From Parapedobacter indicus (lineage in GTDB: Bacteria; Bacteroidota; Bacteroidia; Sphingobacteriales; Sphingobacteriaceae): a stretch of 64,000 nucleotides of DNA. The translations under genes and the position numbers were made by a program. The stretch covers positions 186,001 to 250,000 of the forward strand of contig NZ_FOQO01000002.1 in the NCBI RefSeq assembly GCF_900113765.1, given 5' to 3'. The notes below the pieces were generated by a model, which did no database searches, was not told where the DNA came from, and saw only the letters and a program-made list of their open reading frames with translations. Of the stretch, positions 46,703-55,796 are shown piece after piece. Each line of letters begins with the position of its first letter. Within the stretch, counting starts at the first letter, position 1.

Positions 46703-48454
46703 ATGAAAATTAAACATAGCTATATTTTCGGAATGCTGGCAGCTGCGTTGCTATCGTGCAACAATGAATACCTCGAGCGTTATCCCATTGCCGAGCTTGC
46801 CCCGGAAAATTATTTCCGCTCCGCGGCGGAATTACAGAATTACACCAATGCGTTCTATAACAGGTTGCCAGATGCATTGGCCATCCACTACAACAACCCC
46901 AACCAAGCAGATGACGAGGCCCGGAATACACTGGCAGCCGAAATACAAGGTACCCGCGAAACGCCGTCCAGTGGAGGAGGTTGGGATTGGGCGGAACTGC
47001 GGCGTATCAACTTCTACTTGGAGAATTCACATAATTGCGCGGATGAAGCAGCCAGACTTCAATACGATGGTATTGCTCGGTTTTTCCGCGCGTATTTCTA
47101 TTTTGATAAGCTGGTCCGCTTCGGAGACGTGCCTTGGTACGACTCCGTACTGGAGATTGACGACGAGGGCCTCACCAAAGCACGCGACTCACGCAAAGTG
47201 GTCTTTGCCAACATGCTGGAAGACATCGACTTCGCCATTGCCAACTGCCAAGAACCAAAAAGCGGTCAATTGATTACAAAATGGACAGCGCTGGCACTCA
47301 AATCGCGTATGTGCCTGTTTGAAGGCACCTTCCGCAAGTACCACGGTTTGGGTGACGCAGAGGAAATCTTACAGCAATGTGTTGCTGCATCAGAAGCGCT
47401 CATCAATTCGGGAACCTACACTATTTATACGAGTGACCCAAATACCGCTTATCAGGAACTGTTTATCGCCGAAGATGCAATTACCAGCGAGATGATTCTT
47501 GCGCGGCAATACGATGCATCCGTACCCTTCGTCCACTCGGCCAACTTCTATATCCTGTCGGCCTCATACGGTCGCCCCGGATTGCAGAAATCAGTCGTGA
47601 ACAGTTACTTGATGAAGGATGGAAGCCGCTTTACCGACATTCCGGGGTACGGAACCATGCAATTCTTCGAAGAAACCCAAAACCGTGATCCGCGAATGGC
47701 CCAGACTATCCGCACGCCGGGATACAAACGCATCGGACGCAATGAGGTTTCTGTTCCCGACTTTGCCACCAGCGTAACGGGCTACCAATACGTGAAGTAT
47801 GTTTTGGCGCCGGCGTTTGACTCCGGTCAATCCACCAATGATATGCCCATCTTCCGGTATGCCGAGGTGCTGCTCAATTTTGCGGAGGCCAAAGCGGAAT
47901 TAGGTACGATCACCCAAACCGACATCGACAAAAGCATCAAGTTGCTGCGCGACCGCGTGGGCATGCCCAACCTGGATGTAGCGGCTGTCAACGCCAACCC
48001 CGATCCGTATTTGTTGCAAGAATACCCGCACGTAGAAACAGGCACCAATACCGGGGTATTGCTGGAAATCCGTCGCGAGCGCCGCATTGAGTTGGTTAAA
48101 GAAGGCCATCGCTACCGCGACCTAATGCGTTGGAAAGAAGGCGCCCGACTGGCAAAACCGTTTTATGGTATGTATTTCCCCGGCGCCGGTGAATATGACC
48201 TGGATCATGATGGTACCATCGACCTTGTTATTTACCAGGGACAAGCCCCCGCAGCCGTTCCCGGAAGACAGTACCAGCGGTTGGGCGAACTGGTTCTGGA
48301 AAACGGTGAAAACGGAGGACGCATCGTCAATATGCCCGACATCATCAAACGCTGGGATGAGGATAAAGATTACTTCTACCCCATTCCTACGCAAGAGCTA
48401 CAGCTTAATACGAATCTGCAGCAGAATCCGGGATGGGAAGATACCGGCAGCTGA
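46703..48454 (+). CDS. SusD/RagB-family nutrient-binding outer-membrane lipoprotein, locus 3
   Basis: This is the surface partner of the locus 3 SusC, 583 aa, anchored by Cys19 (ALLSC). The N-terminal half has the RagB signature around YDGIARFFRAYFYFDKLVRFGDVPWYD. The C-terminal half has EIRRERRIELVKEGHRYRDLMRWKEG and the typical end LQLNTNLQQNPGWED. The predicted ligand-binding face cannot be assigned. A terminator follows 12 bases after the stop. Confidence 0.95.
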   Translation: MKIKHSYIFGMLAAALLSCNNEYLERYPIAELAPENYFRSAAELQNYTNAFYNRLPDALAIHYNNPNQADDEARNTLAAEIQGTRETPSSGGGWDWAELRRINFYLENSHNCADEAARLQYDGIARFFRAYFYFDKLVRFGDVPWYDSVLEIDDEGLTKARDSRKVVFANMLEDIDFAIANCQEPKSGQLITKWTALALKSRMCLFEGTFRKYHGLGDAEEILQQCVAASEALINSGTYTIYTSDPNTAYQELFIAEDAITSEMILARQYDASVPFVHSANFYILSASYGRPGLQKSVVNSYLMKDGSRFTDIPGYGTMQFFEETQNRDPRMAQTIRTPGYKRIGRNEVSVPDFATSVTGYQYVKYVLAPAFDSGQSTNDMPIFRYAEVLLNFAEAKAELGTITQTDIDKSIKLLRDRVGMPNLDVAAVNANPDPYLLQEYPHVETGTNTGVLLEIRRERRIELVKEGHRYRDLMRWKEGARLAKPFYGMYFPGAGEYDLDHDGTIDLVIYQGQAPAAVPGRQYQRLGELVLENGENGGRIVNMPDIIKRWDEDKDYFYPIPTQELQLNTNLQQNPGWEDTGS

Positions 48455-48466
48455 CGAAAACACACG

Positions 48467-48499
48467 GATTGCCATGCTTTTGTTCATGGCAATCTTTTC
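48467..48499 (+). terminator. Intrinsic terminator after susD, locus 3
   Basis: GATTGCCATG and CATGGCAATC form a perfect 10-base stem with an 8-base loop, followed by TTTTC. It separates the susCD transcript from the phosphoesterase-fold gene 50 bases on. Confidence 0.8.
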
Positions 48500-48549
48500 G
48501 GAATTAAAAACCACCTTCGACGATCAATTTAAATAGGCACAATACCATT

Positions 48550-49566
48550 ATGAAAAAAAACCTCAAAACAGAACTCGATTCCTTAACAACAAGGAAGTCA
48601 TTTTTAAAGCAATCTGCTTTATCACTCCTCGGTTTAACGATGTTACCCTCCTGGAAAACTGCGCAGGGACTCGGTCAGGCCCAAAATGTGATAGTACCCG
48701 AAAGCAACGTCGGGAGCAACGCAAAAACAATCAGGTCGATCTCCTATAACATCTTTAATGGCTGCATAGGCTATAAGGGTATTAATGGTCGTGATTTACC
48801 TCCTGGCGAGCAGAGCACCTTAGTTAAAACGGCAAGAGAGTTAGGACAAATTCCCATTCGGATTATGCAGGAATTGGCTTTGTACCGACCCAATATCATC
48901 AATTTTTCCGAATCGCCCGGTGAAGAAACAATAGCAGAAATGGCGAAGATACTCGGCATGAATTATGCTTTTTTCCCCGGCGGCAAAAATAGAAAGGGAA
49001 AATTCCCTGGAGCCATTCTCACCAATTTTGAGATCCTGAATTCCGAAACCAGGCCGTTTGCAAACAAGAACGGTGATCTGGAGGAACTATTCACAAGGCA
49101 TTGGGGGAAAGCTACACTACGCCTGCCAAACGGGAAATCTATCGTTGTCCATTCCGCTCACTTATGGCCTTTTGCAAAAGAGGAAAACGATACCCGGATC
49201 CGATTGGAAGAGATCTCAGCGATGCAGGCGGCCATCGAACACGATGCTGCCGGTGATGCTGATTCTATCCTTCTCCAAGGCGACTTGAATCATACGCCAG
49301 ATACGCTTGAATATGAACGCTTAAATAGTGGTCGACTAGTAGACGCATTTAAAGCTGCTGGCGACGGCGACGGCTATACGGCAAATGCGATCAAACCAGC
49401 CAAACGGATCGACTACATTTATTGTGCAGGAACGCTTTCCGGGCAGATAAAAGAATGCCGAACGTTGTACGAAGGAAGCTTTCGAATGAATAATGAAGAT
49501 CCAAACGGGTTTGCGCTAAGTGACCACCTTCCTGTACTTGCGGATTTTTGGTTGGATACAGTGTGA
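48550..49566 (+). CDS. Exported endonuclease/exonuclease/phosphatase-family protein
   Basis: The 338-aa protein carries the DNase I-like fold. Catalytic motifs are present: SYNIFNG near the start of the domain, NFSESPGEE with the metal-binding Glu, HSAHLW, GDLN at 244-247 and SDH at 324-326. Its N-terminus (TRKSFLKQSALSLLG) resembles a Tat signal with Arg-Lys in place of twin arginines, so it is probably exported folded. Members of this superfamily cut DNA, RNA, phosphoinositides or sphingomyelin; the substrate here is not evident. The position behind an ECF/FecR/SusCD set suggests it processes what that transporter imports, though a terminator separates them. Confidence 0.85.
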   Translation: MKKNLKTELDSLTTRKSFLKQSALSLLGLTMLPSWKTAQGLGQAQNVIVPESNVGSNAKTIRSISYNIFNGCIGYKGINGRDLPPGEQSTLVKTARELGQIPIRIMQELALYRPNIINFSESPGEETIAEMAKILGMNYAFFPGGKNRKGKFPGAILTNFEILNSETRPFANKNGDLEELFTRHWGKATLRLPNGKSIVVHSAHLWPFAKEENDTRIRLEEISAMQAAIEHDAAGDADSILLQGDLNHTPDTLEYERLNSGRLVDAFKAAGDGDGYTANAIKPAKRIDYIYCAGTLSGQIKECRTLYEGSFRMNNEDPNGFALSDHLPVLADFWLDTV

Positions 49567-49576
49567 TCGTTCGCTG

Positions 49577-50056
49577 TCACTTCTGTTCGATCAGACAGAC
49601 GGCATACGCCACTACACCTTCCTGCCTACCAATGAACCCCATGGTTTCATTGGTAGTTGCTTTGATTGACACATCGTCGACCGACAGGCCTGCCGCTTCG
49701 GCGATGTGTTGTTTCATTTGAGGGATATAGGGCTTTATTTTAGGAGCTTCTAAACACAGCATGGCATCTATATTACCCAATATCCACCCTTTTTCAGCCA
49801 GCAATCGCACACATTCCGTCAATAAAACCAAACTACGGATACCCCGCCACCGTTCATCGGTATTGGGAAAGTGGTACCCAATGTCCTCCAGATTGGCCGC
49901 CCCTAAGATCGCATCGCATATCGCATGAACCAACACGTCAGCGTCGGAATGCCCAAACGCACCGGAATGATGTTCCAGTTGCACACCTCCCAATACAAAC
50001 GGATGCCCTTCCTTCAGTTGATGCACGTCAAAACCAAACCCTACTTTTATTTTCAT
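49577..50056 (-). CDS. ispF: 2-C-methyl-D-erythritol 2,4-cyclodiphosphate synthase
   Basis: IspF closes the cyclodiphosphate ring in the non-mevalonate isoprenoid pathway and works as a trimer with zinc. The metal ligands are visible as Asp10 and His12 (FGFDVH) and His44 (ADVLVHAICDA). The late TTNETMGFIGRQEG motif is also typical. I use the ATG at 50056, giving 159 aa, the normal length; an upstream ATG would add nine residues not expected in the family. It converges with the phosphoesterase-fold gene. Confidence 0.97.
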   Translation of the reverse strand: MKIKVGFGFDVHQLKEGHPFVLGGVQLEHHSGAFGHSDADVLVHAICDAILGAANLEDIGYHFPNTDERWRGIRSLVLLTECVRLLAEKGWILGNIDAMLCLEAPKIKPYIPQMKQHIAEAAGLSVDDVSIKATTNETMGFIGRQEGVVAYAVCLIEQK

Positions 50057-50256
50057 TCGAATAAATTGTTTTTTTAAAGGCAATGAAGCTGCGGACCTTC
50101 AATAGCTGACTGCCAACCTTCGATAGCCGACCAAACATAGACAAATCAGGGGACAAACTCAAACGGTATGAAATTTGAGTCGCACCGATGCGATTAACTT
50201 CAATAAATTTATTTAATTTTGGTTTCTAGAAAAGAAAGTGCTTTCTGATGTACCGA

Positions 50257-51813
50257 ATGAAAACAAAAAATACATATTTTACACCTTTCCTTTTATTGTT
50301 AGTTTGTGGAATATTCATTACTGCCTGTAAAAACCGAAGTGGTGTATCACCTAAAACAGGTGTTGCCTACAACGATCCGTACAATGGCGGCTTACAGATA
50401 AACAGAAAAGTGAAGGAGGGCCCGGGACCTGGATTAATTGTCATCGAGGGTGGCACTTTTGTAATGGGAGGTAGCTTAAATGAAGACCTTACCTATGCAC
50501 ACGATAATCTTAAACGCCGGGTAACGGTGGCATCTTTCTATATGGATGAGACCGAGGTGTCTAATGCCGACTGGCTGGAATACCTTCACTGGCTCAATCA
50601 GAACTTTCCAGAAGACAAAGAACTTTATTACAACGCGCTTCCAGACACGTTGGTGTGGCGTCAACAACTCTCTTATAACGAACCCTACGTTGACCTCTAC
50701 CTTCGCCATCCAGCATACCAGGATTATCCCGTGGTAGGCGTAACTTGGGAGCAAGCCAACGATTATTGCATTTGGCGTACGGATCGCGTAAACGAACACA
50801 TTCTTCGTGAAAAAGGTGCATTGGTAGATTACCGGGAATTGGCAGAATCTCAATCAAGTCCCGAAGACCCTTTCAATACCGATATTTATCTCAACGGCCA
50901 GTACCGCGGTGAAGGTATCGATGGTGAGCGGATGCCCAAAGACAACCGACCGGGTGCAGAAGACGGTGCCCGTAGGCCTGTCCGCATGGAAGACGGTGTT
51001 CTCAAACAACCTTACCGCTTACCTACAGAAGCGGAATGGGAATACGCAGCCCTCGGGCTTGTCGGAAATACGGAATATGGAAATATCGAAAGTAGCAAAG
51101 TGTATCCGTGGAACGGGTTGGGCGTTCGTTCGGGAAAACGACGCACCCAGGGATTAATGATGGCCAATTTCAAGCCTACCAGTGGAGACAATATGGGCGT
51201 GGCCGGATACCTCAACGATGGCGGTGATATAACCGTATCGGTTACCAGCTACCTTCCCAACGATTACGGCCTGTACAACATGGCGGGTAATGTAAACGAA
51301 TGGGTAAGGGATGTGTATCGCCAGCTTTCGTACGAAGACTTCGAAGACTTTAATCCTTTCCGTGGCAACGTATACATGGATAAGCAATACGAAGATGCCG
51401 AAGGCACATTGGCAAAAGATAAATATGGCCGCCCCATCCGCGTACCCGCCAAAGCTCCCCGCAAACAGACATGGGAAGAACTGCAAGCATCGGTTTCCGA
51501 TTCTGCGAATGTTACATTTGACAACGATGTACGGGGATATGCAGACGAGACCAACGACGAGCTCTATGGTGTTACCACGCTGGTTAACGATAAGTCAAGG
51601 GTATACAAAGGTGGCTCGTGGAATGACCGTGCCTATTGGCTCAACCCAGCTACCCGTCGCTTTATGCAGCAGGATGAATCCAATGCGATGATCGGCTTCC
51701 GTTGTGCCATGACATTGGTAGGCTCCCCGGAAGTGAACACGAAAACGAAACCCAGTTTTCCGGCCAATCGGAAACGGGGTCAAGCCAATAAAAAAGTATT
51801 AGGTATATTCTAG
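50257..51813 (+). CDS. gldJ: GldJ-like lipoprotein with formylglycine-generating-enzyme (SUMF1) fold
   Basis: The 518-aa lipoprotein (Cys24 in IFITAC) has the SUMF1 fold. It shows LIVIEGGTFVMGG, the ALPDTLVWRQQLSYNEPYVDLYLRHPAYQDYPVVGVTWEQA stretch characteristic of GldJ, LPTEAEWEYAA, NMAGNVNEWVRDVY and the final MIGFRC. GldJ is needed for gliding and type IX secretion and is not thought to act as an enzyme. The acidic/basic insert between the SUMF1 halves (about 360-430) is normal for GldJ. The start could be the ATG at 50248, three codons earlier. A related SUMF1 lipoprotein such as GldK is less likely, given the DTLVWR motif. A strong terminator follows. Confidence 0.75.
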   Translation: MKTKNTYFTPFLLLLVCGIFITACKNRSGVSPKTGVAYNDPYNGGLQINRKVKEGPGPGLIVIEGGTFVMGGSLNEDLTYAHDNLKRRVTVASFYMDETEVSNADWLEYLHWLNQNFPEDKELYYNALPDTLVWRQQLSYNEPYVDLYLRHPAYQDYPVVGVTWEQANDYCIWRTDRVNEHILREKGALVDYRELAESQSSPEDPFNTDIYLNGQYRGEGIDGERMPKDNRPGAEDGARRPVRMEDGVLKQPYRLPTEAEWEYAALGLVGNTEYGNIESSKVYPWNGLGVRSGKRRTQGLMMANFKPTSGDNMGVAGYLNDGGDITVSVTSYLPNDYGLYNMAGNVNEWVRDVYRQLSYEDFEDFNPFRGNVYMDKQYEDAEGTLAKDKYGRPIRVPAKAPRKQTWEELQASVSDSANVTFDNDVRGYADETNDELYGVTTLVNDKSRVYKGGSWNDRAYWLNPATRRFMQQDESNAMIGFRCAMTLVGSPEVNTKTKPSFPANRKRGQANKKVLGIF

Positions 51814-51845
51814 TTAAGCGCGATCAACATTCGCGGGTAACTTCA

Positions 51846-51892
51846 CATGTTAAAGCCTGAGTGGAAGCTGTTCCAACTCAGGCTTTAACATG
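51846..51892. terminator. Strong bidirectional terminator after the GldJ-like gene
   Basis: A perfect 17-base stem (CATGTTAAAGCCTGAGT with ACTCAGGCTTTAACATG, 13-base loop) lies between the converging gldJ-like and DUF4270 genes. Confidence 0.85.
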
Positions 51893-51953
51893 TATACGCG
51901 TCTTGTCTGCATTCCTTGGCTAGCTTACCTCAGGCCAGCCATCAGAGAATCTT

Positions 51954-53432
51954 TTAATCTTCGACCTGCGTATAGTAAATGTTTAATTTGATTTTGGTAT
52001 CTACCATCTCTCCGTTTTCCAAAATAGCCCGGCTACCTGTGTTTAGTACGGGATAATAAGGTATGCTGCGTTCAGATGGTGTGGCCGGAGCGATATAAAA
52101 ATCGCTGCTATTTATTTTTCCAAGTAGGATGTCTTGTATATACGACGTCAAATGAAATACGTAACGGCGTCTAGTACCATCCAACGCACCGCCAAATCTC
52201 CCCCAATCGCCAGTATATCGATCCCAAAAAGAGCGCGCGTCGCCAATGAAATTGCCGCCGCTTGTCCGCGAATCGCCATCCGGCACCGGTTGCCGTTGCC
52301 CGGCGATGTCTTCGCGATACAACGTAAGCCGCGGTGCCTGCATATCCCACTCCGCTCCTTCTGCTTCCTCATCTACATACACCACCAATTCAGCTTTGTT
52401 TACGGCAATATTACGCCCTTTCAGCTCGTCGATGGCAGGAATCCGAAGCCGGGTCCGAAGTCCCGCAGGTGCCTGTATATACAATTTATCAAAACTGCCT
52501 TCGGGATTTTCCAACTGGGTTTGCACGTCAGCCGTATAGGTACGCCGGATGCTTGAAGTAAGCCGTCGATACGTAGTACCGCTACCATAAGCATCTTGTG
52601 TCGACACCGCTGTTGGCAAGAACGTACGGATCGTGTCCATACCCGCGTCGTCTCCTTCCTTTCCGTTAGGCTGGCGGTAGGTAAGCTCAATTCCGGTAGT
52701 GCCGGACAGGCCTTGGAACGTAACTATTCCGCCAATGCCCGACATTGCACTTTCATCTACACTGAGGTAAAGCCCTTTGACATGGCTATTGAAACCAGCT
52801 TCGGTGGAAAGCGTTGCCGAGTCGACTGTATTGCTCAACAATTCCTTAAAAAACCCGGCCGACAAAGACATGCGCAGCTGTGGCACGTCACGCACCACCG
52901 AATCCTTGTCGTCGATGTATTTCGTAACGCGTACACTATCACTCTTCTTATACGCAAACCGAGACAAGGTTTTAGCACCAATTACCTCTTCTTCAACCGC
53001 CCATTGTTTGGTCGAATAGTTACCATCGGTGTACGCTTCTTTTAATTGGCGTACCTGTAACGGAAAAGTCGGATTGATCGTATCGCCGAAGTACTCATCA
53101 ATTCCGTAGGGAAGCACCAGAATCACGGAATCGATTTCGGCATCCGGACGGATGCGCGGCACCGAAGAAGGCTTACCGATCGCCAAGGCGAGGTCTATAG
53201 CCGTCTTCCCGATAACTGGGTCATTGAACCAGCCGAATGCGGTCTGGTTAAAAGAAGACGAACGGGTACTGTCGTCCAATATAGTCGCCCCTTCCAGAGT
53301 CAGGGTAGTTAAATTCCCCGATATTTCATCACCGGGATCCACATCCAATCCGATCCCCGAGGGATTTGTGCAACCGCCCAAAACAAAAAGACTTATCAAC
53401 AGCGTTAATAAGTCTTTGGTATGATTTCTCAT
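51954..53432 (-). CDS. DUF4270 lipoprotein
   Basis: The 492-aa lipoprotein (Cys21 in FVLGGC) matches the DUF4270 family common in Bacteroidota. It shows the N-terminal GLDVDPGDEISG stretch, SSFNQTAFGWFNDPVIGKTAIDLALAIG, many beta strands and a late FHLTSYIQDILLGK. The function is unknown; it probably sits on the outer membrane. I chose the ATG at 53432 because it gives a clean lipoprotein signal and avoids overlap with the upstream gene. It lies 25 bases after the glycogen-synthase-like gene and likely shares its promoter. Confidence 0.88.
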   Translation of the reverse strand: MRNHTKDLLTLLISLFVLGGCTNPSGIGLDVDPGDEISGNLTTLTLEGATILDDSTRSSSFNQTAFGWFNDPVIGKTAIDLALAIGKPSSVPRIRPDAEIDSVILVLPYGIDEYFGDTINPTFPLQVRQLKEAYTDGNYSTKQWAVEEEVIGAKTLSRFAYKKSDSVRVTKYIDDKDSVVRDVPQLRMSLSAGFFKELLSNTVDSATLSTEAGFNSHVKGLYLSVDESAMSGIGGIVTFQGLSGTTGIELTYRQPNGKEGDDAGMDTIRTFLPTAVSTQDAYGSGTTYRRLTSSIRRTYTADVQTQLENPEGSFDKLYIQAPAGLRTRLRIPAIDELKGRNIAVNKAELVVYVDEEAEGAEWDMQAPRLTLYREDIAGQRQPVPDGDSRTSGGNFIGDARSFWDRYTGDWGRFGGALDGTRRRYVFHLTSYIQDILLGKINSSDFYIAPATPSERSIPYYPVLNTGSRAILENGEMVDTKIKLNIYYTQVED

Positions 53433-53457
53433 TCGTAAAAAGAAATTAATTCCAAAA

Positions 53458-54288
53458 CTATGCTTCCACTTCCGTTTCAAGTTCTACGCTCGAAAATTGT
53501 TCGTAAAGGTTGCAATAATTTTCGAATTCCTGGTTATCCTCCACTTCAAATGATAGAATATCGGTCTTTTTAACAATATTTAACAGTTGTTCATCCACCT
53601 CATCGCCCGTCAGAACTACGGCATCGGAATAGGCCAATGCCCCTTCGTATAGCCCGGCATAGTCACCGGCACCATAGGGAGCGACATCGTCGGCCGTCAT
53701 ATTGCCGGTAAGTGCAATTTCTGCAAAATTTTCTCCCAATGAATGGTTGAAATCTTCCTTGTACAAGGAATAAATCACTTTTGCATCTTTAAAGGTAGGA
53801 TCGTCTTTGTAGGCAGTTTTCAGGTATGCCGGAATCAACGTACTCATCCAACCGTGGCAATGGACGACATCCGGCGCCCACCCCAATTTCTTTACCGTCT
53901 CAAGCGCCCCTTTGCAGAAGAACACGGTTCGTTCGTTGTTGTCTTCAAAAAATTTCCCGCATTCATCGCAAAACACGTGCTTACGCTGAAAATATTCCTC
54001 GTTGTCCAGGAAATATACCTGCATGCGTGCTGCCGGAATGGAAGCAACTTTAATAATCAACGGGTTGTCGTTATTATCTACGACAATGTTCATCCCAGAC
54101 AGCCTGATTACCTCGTGTAAGCGGTTCCGACGCTCATTGATGTTTCCAAAGCGCGGCATCAGAATCCGGATTTCATATCCTTTTTCCTGCATGGCCTGGG
54201 GCAACTGACGGGTAATTTCAGAAATTTTACTTAGTTCGAGGAAAGGCGACATCTCGTGGGTAACAAACAGAATCTTCGTTTTTGCCAT
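53458..54288 (-). CDS. Half-length glycogen/starch synthase homologue (GT5 N-terminal domain only)
   Basis: Full glycogen synthases have about 470-530 residues and two Rossmann domains. This one has 276 and matches only the N-terminal GT5 domain. Visible pieces are KILFVTHEMSPFLEL, the central DVVHCHGWMSTLIPAYLKT and a late ALAYSDAVVLTGDEV. The ADP-glucose-binding KxGGL motif is replaced by KISEI at 21-25, and the usual HDW is HGW. No C-terminal domain follows on either strand, so it is unlikely to transfer glucose alone; binding or regulation is more plausible. A good promoter lies upstream, and DUF4270 is co-transcribed. Short forms of this kind occur in other Bacteroidota. Confidence 0.85.
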   Translation of the reverse strand: MAKTKILFVTHEMSPFLELSKISEITRQLPQAMQEKGYEIRILMPRFGNINERRNRLHEVIRLSGMNIVVDNNDNPLIIKVASIPAARMQVYFLDNEEYFQRKHVFCDECGKFFEDNNERTVFFCKGALETVKKLGWAPDVVHCHGWMSTLIPAYLKTAYKDDPTFKDAKVIYSLYKEDFNHSLGENFAEIALTGNMTADDVAPYGAGDYAGLYEGALAYSDAVVLTGDEVDEQLLNIVKKTDILSFEVEDNQEFENYCNLYEQFSSVELETEVEA

Positions 54289-54336
54289 CTCCAATTATTT
54301 GTGTATTAATTTTATTAGCAAAGTAAAACCGGTTTG

Positions 54337-54367
54337 CAAAGATAATCATTTTTTAGCAATATACCAA
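54337..54367 (-). promoter_or_regulatory. Bacteroidota-type promoter for the glycogen-synthase-like/DUF4270 operon
   Basis: On the minus strand TTG (54367-54365), a 20-base spacer and TATCTTTG (54344-54337) give a full match to the primary sigma consensus. Transcription should start about 40 bases before the coding start. Confidence 0.75.
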
Positions 54368-54440
54368 TTAGTTAACCGCATGGTAGACTAGATAAGCCAA
54401 AAATTTACCATTTTTGCCAAACAAAAAAACCGTTTAACTG

Positions 54441-55283
54441 TTGGAAACTGTTAAAACCAAAGCATCCTTGCAGGCCACGCTGCAACCGCACCGCAACCGG
54501 GGAATGCGCATTGCCTTCGTCCCCACCATGGGGGCACTGCATCAAGGCCATCTGGCACTCATTCGTCAGGCACAGGTGCTTGCCGATGTTGTCGTCTGCA
54601 GTATTTTCGTCAATCCGACGCAGTTCAATGATCCGAAAGATCTGGAAAAATACCCACGGCCTATCGAACAGGATATCCGTATGCTGCAGGATGTAGCCTG
54701 CGACATCCTCTTCCACCCGGAAGTAAATGAGATGTATGGACCGAATGAACCGTGGCACTTAGATTTAGGCAACCTGGATCAAGTACTCGAAGGATTGCAC
54801 CGACCGGGCCACTTTCAGGGAGTTACCCAGATTGTAAAGAAATTATTGGATGCCGTACAGCCTGATATCGCTTGTTTTGGCCAAAAAGATTTCCAGCAAT
54901 ACAAGGTGGTTGAACACATGGTCCATACCTTGCAACTGCCGGTGACGTTGAAAATGTGCCCTACCGTTCGGGAAACAGATGGCCTAGCACTAAGTTCGCG
55001 TAACGTCCGGTTAACACCACAAGGGCGGCAACAGGCATTGGCGCTCTACCGCACACTACAACAAACGAAAGCTGGCCTGGAAAAAAAAGACCTCGATATA
55101 CTTCGGAAAGAGGCGATTGCAGCCTTACAGAACAGTCCGGGCGTTCAATTGGAATATTTTGCCGTTTACAACGTGGACACATTCGACGAGGCTCAAGAAA
55201 AAACATCCAATCGACCCCTCGTCGCTCTGGTAGCCGCTTGGGTAGACGGAGTACGGCTGATTGACAATCTTTTGCTGCAATAA
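54441..55283 (+). CDS. panC: Pantoate--beta-alanine ligase
   Basis: PanC joins pantoate and beta-alanine with ATP to make pantothenate. The 280-aa protein shows the nucleotidyl-transferase MGALHQGH motif (His34, His37), FVNPTQF, GFGQKDFQQY-type residues (FGQKDFQQYKVVEHMV) and TDGLALSSRN. An in-frame stop at 54435-54437 means the start must be the TTG at 54441 or the CTG before it; TTG gives the usual N-terminus. It is divergent from the glycogen-synthase-like gene. panD lies 517 bases downstream on the same strand. Confidence 0.96.
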   Translation: METVKTKASLQATLQPHRNRGMRIAFVPTMGALHQGHLALIRQAQVLADVVVCSIFVNPTQFNDPKDLEKYPRPIEQDIRMLQDVACDILFHPEVNEMYGPNEPWHLDLGNLDQVLEGLHRPGHFQGVTQIVKKLLDAVQPDIACFGQKDFQQYKVVEHMVHTLQLPVTLKMCPTVRETDGLALSSRNVRLTPQGRQQALALYRTLQQTKAGLEKKDLDILRKEAIAALQNSPGVQLEYFAVYNVDTFDEAQEKTSNRPLVALVAAWVDGVRLIDNLLLQ

Positions 55284-55294
55284 TTTTTTTAATC

Positions 55295-55438
55295 GTTAGT
55301 AGGGAATTTCGCTGTTACGTAGTTTTCGATACGTAACGCAACTGTAGCGCTCGCTTTGCTCACGCCACAAGGTTGCTTACGCATATCGAAACTACTTCGG
55401 AAATCTCGGCCATTTGTTAAAAGCGAAATCCCTGTTAA
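55295..55438. repeat. Long imperfect inverted repeat (MITE/REP-like) between panC and panD
   Basis: Outer arms GTTAGTAGGGAATTTCGCT (55295-55313) and AGCGAAATCCCTGTTAAC (55422-55439 side) are imperfect complements. An inner pair, GTAGTTTTCGATACGTAACG (start 55319) against CGCATATCGAAACTAC (55380-55395), is also complementary. Together they make a hairpin of about 140 bases with no coding potential. It could be a small non-autonomous mobile element, a REP-like sequence, or a structured terminator of panC. Confidence 0.55.
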
Positions 55439-55568
55439 CATTCCATTTTATTTGGATCATTCGATTTAATGAGGTAAATTTGAAATCATTGACCTTCCCC
55501 CTGTTAGTTGACTAAACATTCCTAGCTACTATATACCAAGTAGGAACCTTCTTAATACCCTCTTCGGA

Positions 55569-55650
55569 GTGAGTCCAAGGTGAGTCCGACATAAGTCCGA
55601 GGTGAGTCCGGGTTTTTACGCAAAAAACATGGACTCACTCCAGACTCACT
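55569..55650. repeat. 11-bp-period TGAGTCC repeats, four direct and two inverted copies
   Basis: Four tandem 11-base units (GTGAGTCCAAG, GTGAGTCCGAC, ATAAGTCCGAG, GTGAGTCCGGG) fill 55569-55612. After 18 bases, two inverted units occupy 55631-55650 (GGACTCACTCC, AGACTCACT), so GAGTGAGTCC and GGACTCACTC can pair perfectly. The 11-base period is close to one DNA turn. The rest of the 55284-55800 spacer holds only short stems at 55690-55703 and about 55723-55739 and the panD promoter. Confidence 0.6.
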
Positions 55651-55788
55651 GTGTATTCATTTTAGGTTCATAGCGAAGCAGGTATTACGCTGGTACGGAC
55701 CAGTGGTTAACCGATCATAGGGACAACTTTAAAAAGTTGGAAACGATTGCTTAGGGAACGCTAAAATACAACTAATTTTTATTTTCCG

Positions 55789-55796
55789 TATCTTTG
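55789..55796 (+). promoter_or_regulatory. -7 promoter element directly before panD
   Basis: TATCTTTG lies only four bases before the panD ATG at 55801. With normal spacing, transcription would start at or next to the ATG, giving a leaderless mRNA. No convincing -33 TTG is seen. Confidence 0.55.

Noticed and set aside
53433..53480. Longer start for the DUF4270 lipoprotein
   Set aside because: It would overlap the upstream gene and place 16 residues before a complete lipoprotein signal.
55569..55650. Possible CRISPR array
   Set aside because: Units are 11 bases with no unique spacers and some are inverted; no cas genes are present.
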